Positions 36,199-44,094 of a stretch of DNA of 64,000 nucleotides are shown here, one piece after another. Source of the stretch: Spirosoma lacussanchae (GTDB lineage: Bacteria > Bacteroidota > Bacteroidia > Cytophagales > Spirosomataceae); NCBI RefSeq assembly GCF_005870035.1, contig NZ_SWJG01000006.1, positions 124,001 through 188,000 on the forward strand, in the 5' to 3' direction. Each line of letters begins with the position of its first letter. Position 1 is the first letter of the stretch. The position numbers and the translations under genes were made by a program. The notes beneath the pieces were generated by a model. The model did not search any database and was not told where the DNA came from. It worked only from the letters and a program-made list of their open reading frames with translations.

Positions 36199-37356
36199 TT
36201 ACCGCGTGGCTACTTTCGGGTCGGTACTGGCGCTTTTGGCCGAATTCATGTTGGGCAGGGTAATGACGCGGCCGATTTTAACCGGCGTATCCTGCTTCAA
36301 AAACAACAAGCCGGTTGTGGCTACCGTATCGCCCGCCGACAGACCCGACAGAATCTGGATGGCCCCGGCCGTGCGTAATCCGGTCGTGACATCCTTAAAC
36401 TGGGCTTTCCCGTCTTTCACAACCACAACCTGGTTGGTTCGCGTCTGGGGGATAATGGCCTGCGTTGGTACGACCAGACTTTTCTCGTTTTGAATGGTTA
36501 AGGTAACCCGGGCAAACGTTCCTGGCCGGTATGTCATCGACCCGTTGCTCACTCTGGCCCGGATACGCAGGTTACGGGTTTGTTCTTCCACCCCGGGCTC
36601 AATGGCATATACGATACCCTGGCTGGGTTGTCTGGCTCCGTCTACTAAAAACGAAATAGAGCTGCCAACCCGTACAGCAGATCCATATTTTTCAGGAATT
36701 GAAAAGTCAAGTTTCAGCGATGATACCTGCTGGAGACGGGCAATAAGGGTATTAGGCGTAACGACCGCGCCGGGACTGACGTTACGAAGGCCGATTACGC
36801 CCGAAAAAGGAGCGCGAATTTCGGTCCGCTGCAGGTTTGCTTTGACCAGTTCGATATCGGCCAGCGATGACCGTAGGTTGGTCGTTACGATGTCGTACTC
36901 CTGCTGGCTAATGCCGCCCCGGTCCAGTAATTGCTTATTTCGTTCTTCAGTACGTCGGGCGTTATCAGCCTGAGCCTGTAGCTTCTGCAGCTGGGCACGC
37001 AGGTCTGCGTCGAACAATTTAACCAGTAAGGCACCCTTGGCTACGGGCTGACCTTCGCGGATGTTGAGCTGGGTAATACGGGCCGACAGTTCGGGGTAGA
37101 TGTCTACCTGTTCGGCAGCGAGCAACGATCCACTCGATACCACATCTTCGCGCAGGTTCTGGGCAACAACAATGAATCCATTTACGGCGGGGGTGGGGCC
37201 TCGTCCGGGACCGCCCGGGCCGCCTTTGCCGCCATCTTTTCCGCCACCACCTGGCCCCCCCGACGTGGCTCCGGGAGCCGGGTGTAATACCTTGTTATAC
37301 ACGATAATCCCGCCGAGTACCAGGACGACGAGGCCGATAGCAATCCATCTTTTCAC
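36199..37356 (-). CDS. RND efflux periplasmic adaptor
   Basis: A 385-residue membrane fusion protein that joins the RND pump to an outer-membrane channel. It has an N-terminal anchor (IAIGLVVLVLGGIIVYNKVL), then a glycine/proline-rich linker (GGPGGGGKDGGKGGPGGPGRG). The lipoyl/hairpin domain (SARITQLNIREGQPVAKGALLVKL), the beta-barrel (TEIRAPFSGVIGLRNVSPGAVV) and a membrane-proximal domain follow. It is the first gene of the pair with the permease downstream. The glycine-rich linker is longer than usual. Confidence 0.95.
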   Translation of the reverse strand: MKRWIAIGLVVLVLGGIIVYNKVLHPAPGATSGGPGGGGKDGGKGGPGGPGRGPTPAVNGFIVVAQNLREDVVSSGSLLAAEQVDIYPELSARITQLNIREGQPVAKGALLVKLFDADLRAQLQKLQAQADNARRTEERNKQLLDRGGISQQEYDIVTTNLRSSLADIELVKANLQRTEIRAPFSGVIGLRNVSPGAVVTPNTLIARLQQVSSLKLDFSIPEKYGSAVRVGSSISFLVDGARQPSQGIVYAIEPGVEEQTRNLRIRARVSNGSMTYRPGTFARVTLTIQNEKSLVVPTQAIIPQTRTNQVVVVKDGKAQFKDVTTGLRTAGAIQILSGLSAGDTVATTGLLFLKQDTPVKIGRVITLPNMNSAKSASTDPKVATR

Positions 37357-37430
37357 AGGCTAACGTTTTGCAGGGAGGAACTTGATTTTAACGGCACAAT
37401 GCGCGTTTTTGTTTCTTAACCTACAAAGCT

Positions 37431-37811
37431 ATGACCGTAGATGATTATATCAATCAACAGCCTGCCGATCTACAGCGAATTTTACGCTGGCTCCGGAAAA
37501 TAATCATGTCGTCAGACCCGTCTATCCGCGAGAAGATAGCCTGGCAGATCCCCGTCTTTACGTTTCGGCAGGTGAACGTGATGTACCTGAATGTGGTACG
37601 TGGCCGACGCGGCATGGCGCCCGGTATCGGTGTCGAACTGGCATTCATGGCTGGGCGCCACCTGCCCGATGAGTTGGGCATGCTCACGAGCGCAGGCCGC
37701 AAGCAGGTCAGGTCGCTGCCAATCTCTGGCGTTGACGACCCGGAGGCTGATCTTGTACGAACCTATATACAGGAAGCCCTGCTGTTAATCGAGAATCGGC
37801 ATGGCGAGTGA
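37431..37811 (+). CDS. DUF1801 (YdhG-like) family protein
   Basis: A 126-residue small protein of the DUF1801 fold. The N-terminus DDYINQQPADLQRILRWLRKII and the strand IREKIAWQIPVFTFRQVNVMYLNV are typical. Members are thought to be small cytoplasmic proteins with a frataxin-like fold; no enzymatic role is established. The last 27 bp overlap the 3' end of the convergent TetR gene. Confidence 0.82.
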   Translation: MTVDDYINQQPADLQRILRWLRKIIMSSDPSIREKIAWQIPVFTFRQVNVMYLNVVRGRRGMAPGIGVELAFMAGRHLPDELGMLTSAGRKQVRSLPISGVDDPEADLVRTYIQEALLLIENRHGE

Positions 37812-38471
37812 TGAAAACAGCAGATGCCGCACAAACGCCAGCAGTTTGCTTTGATCTTTAGGCTGGCCGAAATCGGTGAGCGAGGGTAGGTTTTCCATAA
37901 AGAAAGCCTGGTGGTGAATGGTCTCGATCAGCGAGCTGGCCCGCGACCGGGCGTAGGGGTAGCCGGGTCGGAGTTCGAGAATGATACCCGCAATACGACC
38001 GACCAGGTCTTTGTACGGTTTGAACAGTTGCTGCCGGTTATCTTCCGTGACGTGTCGGGTCAGGTAGGCCTTGCTGGCTTCGCAGATGACGATATTGTGC
38101 AGCGCCCGCAGGTCGATGTCGTCGGTAAGGGGGTTTTCAAGATCGGTCAGCAGCAGCAGATGCAGGAGTCGTTCTAGCTTTTCGTGGGGGTCGGCCAGGT
38201 TGTTGGTCCGGAAAACCAGCTGGAAGTCGAGCCACTGCCAGTACCAGGCAACCAGGTAAACCAGCAGTCGGTGTTTGTTCTCGAAATAGCGATAGATACT
38301 GGCTTCTTTGGTGCCCATACGATCGGCCAGCTTCCGGAAAGTGGCATCTTCAAAGCCAATTTCGTCGAACAATAAAATACCCTGCCGGACAATCCGCCGA
38401 CCTAAATCAGATCCTTCCGGATCACGTAAGAAAAGCCGCTCATTCATGCGGACATGTACTGAATACTCCAT
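37785..38471 (-). CDS. TetR/AcrR-family transcriptional regulator
   Basis: A 228-residue repressor. The helix-turn-helix lies near residues 30-75 (GFEDATFRKLADRMGTKEASIYRYFENKHRLL), the clear TetR signature. The C-terminal half is an all-helical ligand domain with no recognised sub-family. The gene diverges from a four-gene exporter operon. The intergenic region carries the perfect 15-bp palindrome GATAGTAATACTATC, a good candidate operator for it. The same palindrome lies in the isocitrate dehydrogenase promoter. The 3' end overlaps the DUF1801 gene by 27 bp. Confidence 0.93.
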   Translation of the reverse strand: MEYSVHVRMNERLFLRDPEGSDLGRRIVRQGILLFDEIGFEDATFRKLADRMGTKEASIYRYFENKHRLLVYLVAWYWQWLDFQLVFRTNNLADPHEKLERLLHLLLLTDLENPLTDDIDLRALHNIVICEASKAYLTRHVTEDNRQQLFKPYKDLVGRIAGIILELRPGYPYARSRASSLIETIHHQAFFMENLPSLTDFGQPKDQSKLLAFVRHLLFSSLAMPILD

Positions 38472-38554
38472 TGATCCGGCTATTTAACCACCTGGACTAA
38501 AATTTAAAGCAAAATAAGCAGATAACCCTAGAGAAGAGTTATGTTTGCAAGATA

Positions 38555-38569
38555 GATAGTAATACTATC
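38555..38569. promoter_or_regulatory. Palindromic operator candidate for the TetR regulator (site 1)
   Basis: GATAGTAATACTATC is a perfect 7+1+7 palindrome. A weaker relative, GATATTGTTGCTATC, follows at 38576-38590, 21 bp centre to centre, which is two helical turns. They lie between the divergent tetR and exporter genes. A second perfect copy is at 46885-46899. Confidence 0.7.
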
Positions 38570-38621
38570 AAAATAGATATTGTTGCTATCTTTTCAAGTA
38601 GTTACATACACAAATCTAGTC

Positions 38622-39440
38622 ATGAACCGTTTAATTAATCGAACATATATTATCCTGTGTCAAATCAGAAACTGGATTGGTACCAGTCTGCTCTATATAT
38701 TCTCGGATACAGCCGCAGAGGCCCAGTCGCTGATTGCTGGTATTCCGAGTGCCGATGTAGCTCGCAGAGGTCATGTTGAATATACGCACGAAAGTCAGTG
38801 GGCGTCTGAGGCTGGCAAGCTGAAATGGAACAGCTTCAACTTTTTAACCTACGGCATCGCCAAACGGACAGAACTGGCTGTTTCTGTTGTAAATGTGGGC
38901 TCGCCGGGAACCGAAAACGTAGCGGTAGGGATTGGGTATAAAACCATCTTACCTTTGCAACAGGGAGAGGGTGCCGGTATGTTTCGTGAACGAAAGCTGT
39001 CTATAGGGCAAATGGCTTACGTGGCGGTAGGGCCCGAACGAAACATTGTTCGGGATCGGGTAGGCGGGTGGCTGTACAGTCACGTCAGTACCCGCCTGTC
39101 GCCGACGCGAACCCGTTTGACGGCGGGCCTGAGCTATGGCTCATCGCACGTGTTCGGTTTCCGGAGAGTCAGGATGCAGGGGGTAGGTGGCTTGCCGGAA
39201 ACAAGCCCCCAGCGGATTCCGTTAACACCCCTGAGCTTTATAGGCGGTATTGAACAGCCCTTAACCCGCCACGTTGGTCTGCTGGCCGACTGGATTTCGG
39301 GCCGTCACGACATTGCCGCGCTGATTACCGGGGTGCAGTTCAACATCGGTCACCAGGTGCTGATTCTGGCTTATAAACGGGCTAACGATCAGGTTTCAGA
39401 CACAAATGCATTAGTAACTGAAGTGATGATTCATTTCTAA
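38622..39440 (+). CDS. Exported beta-rich protein, first gene of exporter operon
   Basis: About 272 residues from the chosen start (the ATG at 38580 lies inside the operator region and is unlikely). The N-terminus is hydrophobic and ends AEAQ, a plausible signal peptide. The mature part has many short amphipathic strands (KWNSFNFLTYGIAKRTELAVSVVNVG, VGIGYKTILPLQ, GLLADWISGRHDIAALITGVQFNI) and looks like a small outer-membrane barrel. I do not recognise a named family. It lies 21 bp before the ABC transmembrane gene, so it is likely part of the export system. Confidence 0.6.
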   Translation: MNRLINRTYIILCQIRNWIGTSLLYIFSDTAAEAQSLIAGIPSADVARRGHVEYTHESQWASEAGKLKWNSFNFLTYGIAKRTELAVSVVNVGSPGTENVAVGIGYKTILPLQQGEGAGMFRERKLSIGQMAYVAVGPERNIVRDRVGGWLYSHVSTRLSPTRTRLTAGLSYGSSHVFGFRRVRMQGVGGLPETSPQRIPLTPLSFIGGIEQPLTRHVGLLADWISGRHDIAALITGVQFNIGHQVLILAYKRANDQVSDTNALVTEVMIHF

Positions 39441-39461
39441 AAACCTAACAGGAATTAAACA

Positions 39462-40463
39462 ATGGCAACTTCAACGTCATCTGATCCAACACCAACACCA
39501 ACACAACGACTGATCCGGCTGCTCAGTAATGATAAAAAAGACATTGGCTACATCTACCTGTACGCGCTGGTTACGGGGCTGATCAGTCTGTCGCTGCCGC
39601 TGGGTATCCAGGCCGTATTTAACCTGGTATCGGGTGGGTTAGTCTTCAGTTCGGTTTATTTGCTGATTGGCCTCGTTATTCTGGGTGTACTGTTGTCTGG
39701 TTTACTGCTCGTGAGCCAGATGATGCTGGTCGAAGTTCTGCAGCAGCGGGTTTTCGCCAAGGCGGCTTTCGAATTTACTTACCGACTGCCCCGTATCCAG
39801 CCCGACGCGTTTGCTGGCTATTACCCACCCGAGCTGATGAACCGTTTTTTCGATGTGCTGACCATTCAGAAAGGAATGCCCAAGCTGTTGATCGATTTGA
39901 CAGCAGCCGCGGTACAGATTCTGTTCGGTATTATTCTGCTGTCGGCCTACCACCCGGTTTTTCTGGCGTTTGGTTTGTTCACCATGGTGGCTATCGTCGG
40001 CATTTGCTGGATATACGGGCCGGTCGGGTTGAAAACCAGTCTGAACGAGTCGAAATACAAGTACAAGGTGGTGGCCTGGCTCGAGGATGTAGCCCGTGAT
40101 CTGCCTATTCACCGGCACCGGACCGATTCACTGGAAACGATTGATCGCATGGATGAACTGGTGGCCAGCTACGTGGGTTACCGGAATCAGCATTTTAGCG
40201 TACTGCGCCGTTTTTTTTACAGTGGTGTGGCATTCAAGACCATCGTAACCGGGGGGCTGCTGATTCTGGGGACTACCCTGGTAGTTGGCCGCGAAATGTC
40301 GCTTGGGCAGTTTGTTGCCGCTGAGCTGGTAATCGTTCTGATTACGAGCTCGGTCGATAAACTCATGTCAGGCATCGATACCGTATTCGACATGCTGACG
40401 GCCGTTGAAAAAATTGGTTACGTAACCGATCTTCCCTTATCTGATTTACACCTTACCGACTAA
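39462..40463 (+). CDS. ABC exporter transmembrane subunit without ATPase domain
   Basis: A 333-residue type-1 ABC exporter transmembrane domain of the kind found in type I secretion and peptide exporters. Hydrophobic helices include IGYIYLYALVTGLISLSLP, VYLLIGLVILGVLLSGLLLV, QILFGIILLSAYHPVFLAFG and IVTGGLLILGTTLVV. The protein stops at AVEKIGYVTDLPLSDLHLTD, just where a nucleotide-binding domain normally begins. The following 118 bp hold no Walker or signature motifs in any frame. HlyD and TolC genes follow, so the exporter set is complete except for ATPase. It may borrow an NBD in trans or use another energy source. Confidence 0.85.
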   Translation: MATSTSSDPTPTPTQRLIRLLSNDKKDIGYIYLYALVTGLISLSLPLGIQAVFNLVSGGLVFSSVYLLIGLVILGVLLSGLLLVSQMMLVEVLQQRVFAKAAFEFTYRLPRIQPDAFAGYYPPELMNRFFDVLTIQKGMPKLLIDLTAAAVQILFGIILLSAYHPVFLAFGLFTMVAIVGICWIYGPVGLKTSLNESKYKYKVVAWLEDVARDLPIHRHRTDSLETIDRMDELVASYVGYRNQHFSVLRRFFYSGVAFKTIVTGGLLILGTTLVVGREMSLGQFVAAELVIVLITSSVDKLMSGIDTVFDMLTAVEKIGYVTDLPLSDLHLTD

Positions 40464-40581
40464 TGAAAACGAAGCAGGGCCGCAGAACGGGACCGATCAG
40501 GTCCCATGAAGTAACCCGGGGCATACCTACGACGATTATCGTAACTGGCTTGGTACTCATTACTCATTACGTACAGACACT

Positions 40582-41940
40582 ATGCTAAACATATCGAATC
40601 AACGGGTCGATGAAGAACTCTTCAACCACTATCCGCTCAAAACGCTGCGCACCCTGCCCCATACGGATGCCGGTCGCCGGTTAGGACGTTGGATGGCGTT
40701 TATTCTGCTGGTCGGCCTGGCTGTCATGTTTCTGCCCTGGCAGCAGAATATCAACGGAGAAGGCAAGCTAACGGCTCTGACTCCAAAAGATCGTCCGCAA
40801 ACGGTACAGAATGCCATTGCGGGCCGGATTGAACGCTGGAACGTGCAGGAAGGCCAGTACGTCAAGGCGGGGGACACGCTGCTGGTGATCTCCGAGATTA
40901 AGGACGAATACTTTGATCCCAACCTGCCCCAGCGGCTCGATGAGCAACTGGATGCCAAACAGGGCACCAGCGATGCAACTGTCGCCAAAATTAACGCACT
41001 CGATGACCAGATTGCAGCGCTCCGGGCGGGCTTGAAAGTGAAGCTGGAAGCTGCCCGCAATAAGGTCAAACAAAGCGAGTTCAAAGTACAGGCCGACCAG
41101 GCCGACCTGACCGCCATCCGCAGAAATTACCAGATTGCGCTAGACCGGCTCGACCGTTTTGAGAAAGGGTACAAAAATGGCCTGTTTTCGCTGACCGATT
41201 TGGAATCGCGCCGACTGAAGGTGCAGGAAGATTATGCCAAAGTTGTATCGCAGGAGAACAAAGTGAATGTGTCGCAACAGGAGCTGGTCAACGCGCGGCT
41301 GGACCTGACAAACATTCAGGCCGATTATCAGGAGAAGCTGGCCAAGGCCGAATCGGACCGGAGTTCGGCGGTCTCTTACCTGGCCGAAGCCGGGGGCGAA
41401 ATATCCAAGCTGCGGAATAAAATCAGTAGTGTCGATGTACGCCGGGGACTTTACATCGTACGGGCCCCGCAGAATGGCTACGTAGTGCGCTCACTGAAGG
41501 CCGGTATCGGCGAGACCATCAAAGAAGGCGAATCCATTGCTACCCTCCAGCCGGATAACCCGGCGCTGGCCGTTGAGTTGTACGTGCGGGCTATGGACGT
41601 GCCCCTGATTCAGCGGGGTCGCACCGTTCGGTTACAGTTCGATGGCTGGCCGGCGATTCAGTTCTCGGGCTGGCCGGCCGTAGCGGTCGGTACGTTTGGT
41701 GGCGAAGTGGTCGTCATTGATGCCGTCAGTAGCGTAGGCGGGAAATATCGATTACTGGTTAGCCCCAAAGTACAGAAAGGCGATCAGCCCTGGCCGAGTC
41801 AGCTGCGGGTCGGATCGGGCGTGTATGGCTGGGTCATGCTCGACGACGTACCGGTATGGTACGAACTATGGCGTCAGTTAAACGGCTTCCCGCCCAGTTT
41901 GCAGGAAGAACCCACCGAGGAGAAAGGAGCTAAAAAATGA
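40582..41940 (+). CDS. HlyD-family membrane fusion protein
   Basis: A 452-residue type I secretion-type adaptor. One inner-membrane helix (WMAFILLVGLAVMFLPW, about residues 34-50) is followed by a lipoyl half-motif (GRIERWNVQEGQYVKAGDTLLVI). A long coiled coil follows (residues about 110-290, heptads rich in Lys/Asp/Gln/Leu). The second lipoyl half reads IVRAPQNGYVVRSLKAGIGETIKEG. The C-terminus has VRLQFDGWPAIQFSGWPAVAVGTFGG, typical of HlyD proteins. It sits between the ABC transmembrane gene and TolC, whose start overlaps its stop by 4 bp. Confidence 0.93.
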   Translation: MLNISNQRVDEELFNHYPLKTLRTLPHTDAGRRLGRWMAFILLVGLAVMFLPWQQNINGEGKLTALTPKDRPQTVQNAIAGRIERWNVQEGQYVKAGDTLLVISEIKDEYFDPNLPQRLDEQLDAKQGTSDATVAKINALDDQIAALRAGLKVKLEAARNKVKQSEFKVQADQADLTAIRRNYQIALDRLDRFEKGYKNGLFSLTDLESRRLKVQEDYAKVVSQENKVNVSQQELVNARLDLTNIQADYQEKLAKAESDRSSAVSYLAEAGGEISKLRNKISSVDVRRGLYIVRAPQNGYVVRSLKAGIGETIKEGESIATLQPDNPALAVELYVRAMDVPLIQRGRTVRLQFDGWPAIQFSGWPAVAVGTFGGEVVVIDAVSSVGGKYRLLVSPKVQKGDQPWPSQLRVGSGVYGWVMLDDVPVWYELWRQLNGFPPSLQEEPTEEKGAKK

Positions 41941-43388
41941 TGCGTTTGACGTTTCGCTGGCAATCTTCGGTATTCCGAAGGCTGATGCTGGTGGCCGGTG
42001 TCGTGTTCCTGTCAACGGTGCAGGCCGTCTGTCAGCCCGACACAACTGTATTTCCGGCGCAGGCCTTTTATGAACTCATCCGACTCAACCACCCCATTGT
42101 TAAACAGGCTGGCCTGTTTGGCGAAGAAGCCGAGCAGGTGTTGATGCAGGCGCGGGGGGCTTTTGACCCGAAGTTGAGTACTTATTACGACCGGAAAGAA
42201 TTTGCCCGGACCCTGTATTACGACCACTGGCAGAATAAGCTGTCGGTTCCGCTCTGGGTGAGCGGCATCGATCTGAACGTATCCTACGATCGTAACAACG
42301 GGAAGTACATCAACCCGCAGGAAACCACCCCACCGTCGGGGCTGGCGGGCGTAGGGCTGGCGATGCCGATCGGGCAGGCCATGCTGATCGATGCCCGGCG
42401 CAACGCCGTTCGTCAGGCCCGGCTGCTCATTAACCTGGCCGAAGCTGATCGGGTTAAGCAGGTCAACAAAACCCTCTTCGATGCGGCAAAAACCTACTGG
42501 GAGTGGTTCCTGGCTCATCGGCAACGGCAATTACTTGTCGAAGGCTATGACCTGGCCGACCGTCGGTTCCGGGCATTGCGCCAACGGGCACTCCTGGGCG
42601 ATGCGGCCATGATCGATACGACCGAAGCACTCATTACCGTGCAGGACCGACTGGTGCAGCGGCAACAGGCCGAACTGGATGAGCAGAATGCCCGCCTGCG
42701 TGTGAATACATTTCTCTGGAATGCCGAAGGACAGCCGGTCGAGTTGCCGGTAACGGCTATTCCGCAGGAGCCCTCGCTGGCCACCCCGGACGAAAATCTG
42801 CTCCAGGCGCTGCTGGACCAGGCTGCGCAACGCCATCCGGAGCTGCTGAAACTTGATATCAAGAACCAGCAGCTGACCATAGAGGAGCGTTTCCGCCGGG
42901 CCATGATTCAACCGCAGATTCAGCTAAACGCCATGCTGCTCAGCGAAACGCCCCGCATCGATGTGCCCTACAACTGGAGTAGCTATTACGCCTTACGGCC
43001 TCAGAACTACAAAGTAGGTCTCGACTTCGTATTCCCATTGTTTCTGCGGAAAGAGCGCGGTAAACTGCGCGAAGTACAGGTAAAAAACCAGCAGGTTGTT
43101 CTGGAACGCCAGCAGACCGGCCGCGATATAACCAATACGGTGCAGTCGGCCTATAACCAGCTGCAAACGCTACAGCAGCAGATTATCGTTCAGCAGCAGG
43201 TAATTGCCAACCAGCAGCGGTTGATGGAGGCTGAGCAGCAGAAATTCGAGATTGGCGAAAGCAGCCTTTTCCTGGTCAACTCCCGCGAGACCAAGCAGAT
43301 CGACCTGCGCGTAAAGGGCGAAGAGTTGAAAACGAAGTATCAGAAAGCCATTGCCGAGCTGTATTTTGTGGCCGGAACGACCCAGTAA
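41937..43388 (+). CDS. TolC-family outer-membrane channel
   Basis: A 483-residue TolC-type protein with a signal peptide ending near SLSTVQAVCQ (MLVAGVVFLSTVQAVC). Two repeats of long alpha-helical hairpin with Gln-rich coiled coils are seen (QTLQQQIIVQQQVIANQQRL). FDPKLSTYYDRKEF at the start of the mature barrel is typical of Bacteroidota members. It is the outer-membrane exit of the HlyD/ABC system. Its ATG overlaps the HlyD stop. Its stop directly abuts the convergent NUDIX gene with no spacer. Confidence 0.92.
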   Translation: MMRLTFRWQSSVFRRLMLVAGVVFLSTVQAVCQPDTTVFPAQAFYELIRLNHPIVKQAGLFGEEAEQVLMQARGAFDPKLSTYYDRKEFARTLYYDHWQNKLSVPLWVSGIDLNVSYDRNNGKYINPQETTPPSGLAGVGLAMPIGQAMLIDARRNAVRQARLLINLAEADRVKQVNKTLFDAAKTYWEWFLAHRQRQLLVEGYDLADRRFRALRQRALLGDAAMIDTTEALITVQDRLVQRQQAELDEQNARLRVNTFLWNAEGQPVELPVTAIPQEPSLATPDENLLQALLDQAAQRHPELLKLDIKNQQLTIEERFRRAMIQPQIQLNAMLLSETPRIDVPYNWSSYYALRPQNYKVGLDFVFPLFLRKERGKLREVQVKNQQVVLERQQTGRDITNTVQSAYNQLQTLQQQIIVQQQVIANQQRLMEAEQQKFEIGESSLFLVNSRETKQIDLRVKGEELKTKYQKAIAELYFVAGTTQ

Positions 43389-44018
43389 TCAGGCACTCAT
43401 GACGGTCAGTAATTCGCTGATCATCATAGCCGTAGCGCCCCAGACCCGGTAGCCCTGTATCTGGTAGAATGGGGCATCGACCAGCACTCCCCGGACGTCG
43501 ATCTGGCTATCCCCGACAATGGTTTCGTCGAGAAGGGTAGCCAGATCAACTTCTACCACCGCTTCCACTTCCCGCGGATCGGGGTAAAACTCGGGACGGT
43601 GGGGCAGGATGCCTACAACGGGTTGTACGTAGAAATTGCTGGGGGGAATAAACAGCTCGGTCAGCAATCCCAGCACTTGTACGTCCGAAACCCGGATACC
43701 AATCTCTTCCTGAGCTTCGCGCAGGGCCGTACGGGTCAGGTTTTCGTCGATGCGCTCCATACGACCGCCCGGAAAAGCCATCTGGCCGGCATGAACGCCA
43801 TCGTACTGGGGGCGCAGGATGAGGGGTAGATAAATAGAATTCTGGTACGGGTAAAAACAGATCAGCACCGCGCTCCGCCGGGTACGCTCGTTGGGTTTGA
43901 TACCAAGCCGAAGTCGGGAGGTCGACGCCATCCTGGCGTGAGCCGCTTCGCCGGGTAAAGGTTCCCGAAGTCGTTGCCGAAGGTGTTCGGTAAAGGTATG
44001 AAACGTGGTGTCGATCAT
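43389..44018 (-). CDS. NUDIX hydrolase, CoA pyrophosphatase type
   Basis: About 209 residues from the chosen start (a 22-residue N-terminal extension from 44084 has no family similarity). The Nudix box reads GGRMERIDENLTRTALREAQEEIG. The upstream block LILRPQYDGVHAGQMAFPGG is the UPF0035/CoA-specific motif (usual form LLTxR...GQVAFPGG). It would hydrolyse CoA or acyl-CoA to 4'-phosphopantetheine and 3',5'-ADP. Its 3' end abuts the tolC stop. It follows the FAD-dependent gene by 76 bp and may share its transcript. Confidence 0.9.
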   Translation of the reverse strand: MIDTTFHTFTEHLRQRLREPLPGEAAHARMASTSRLRLGIKPNERTRRSAVLICFYPYQNSIYLPLILRPQYDGVHAGQMAFPGGRMERIDENLTRTALREAQEEIGIRVSDVQVLGLLTELFIPPSNFYVQPVVGILPHRPEFYPDPREVEAVVEVDLATLLDETIVGDSQIDVRGVLVDAPFYQIQGYRVWGATAMMISELLTVMSA

Positions 44019-44094
44019 GTATCTCTGTAGATTACAGCGGTTCGTATTCGGTAGATCAGCCTTGCTCACCCACCGTAAACACAAGCCCGTAACC

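Noticed and set aside
40464-40581. Remnant of an ABC ATPase domain after the transmembrane gene
   Set aside because: The 118 bp contain no Walker or signature motif in any frame, so there is no visible pseudogene remnant; only a 6-bp GGGACC/GGTCCC hairpin is present.
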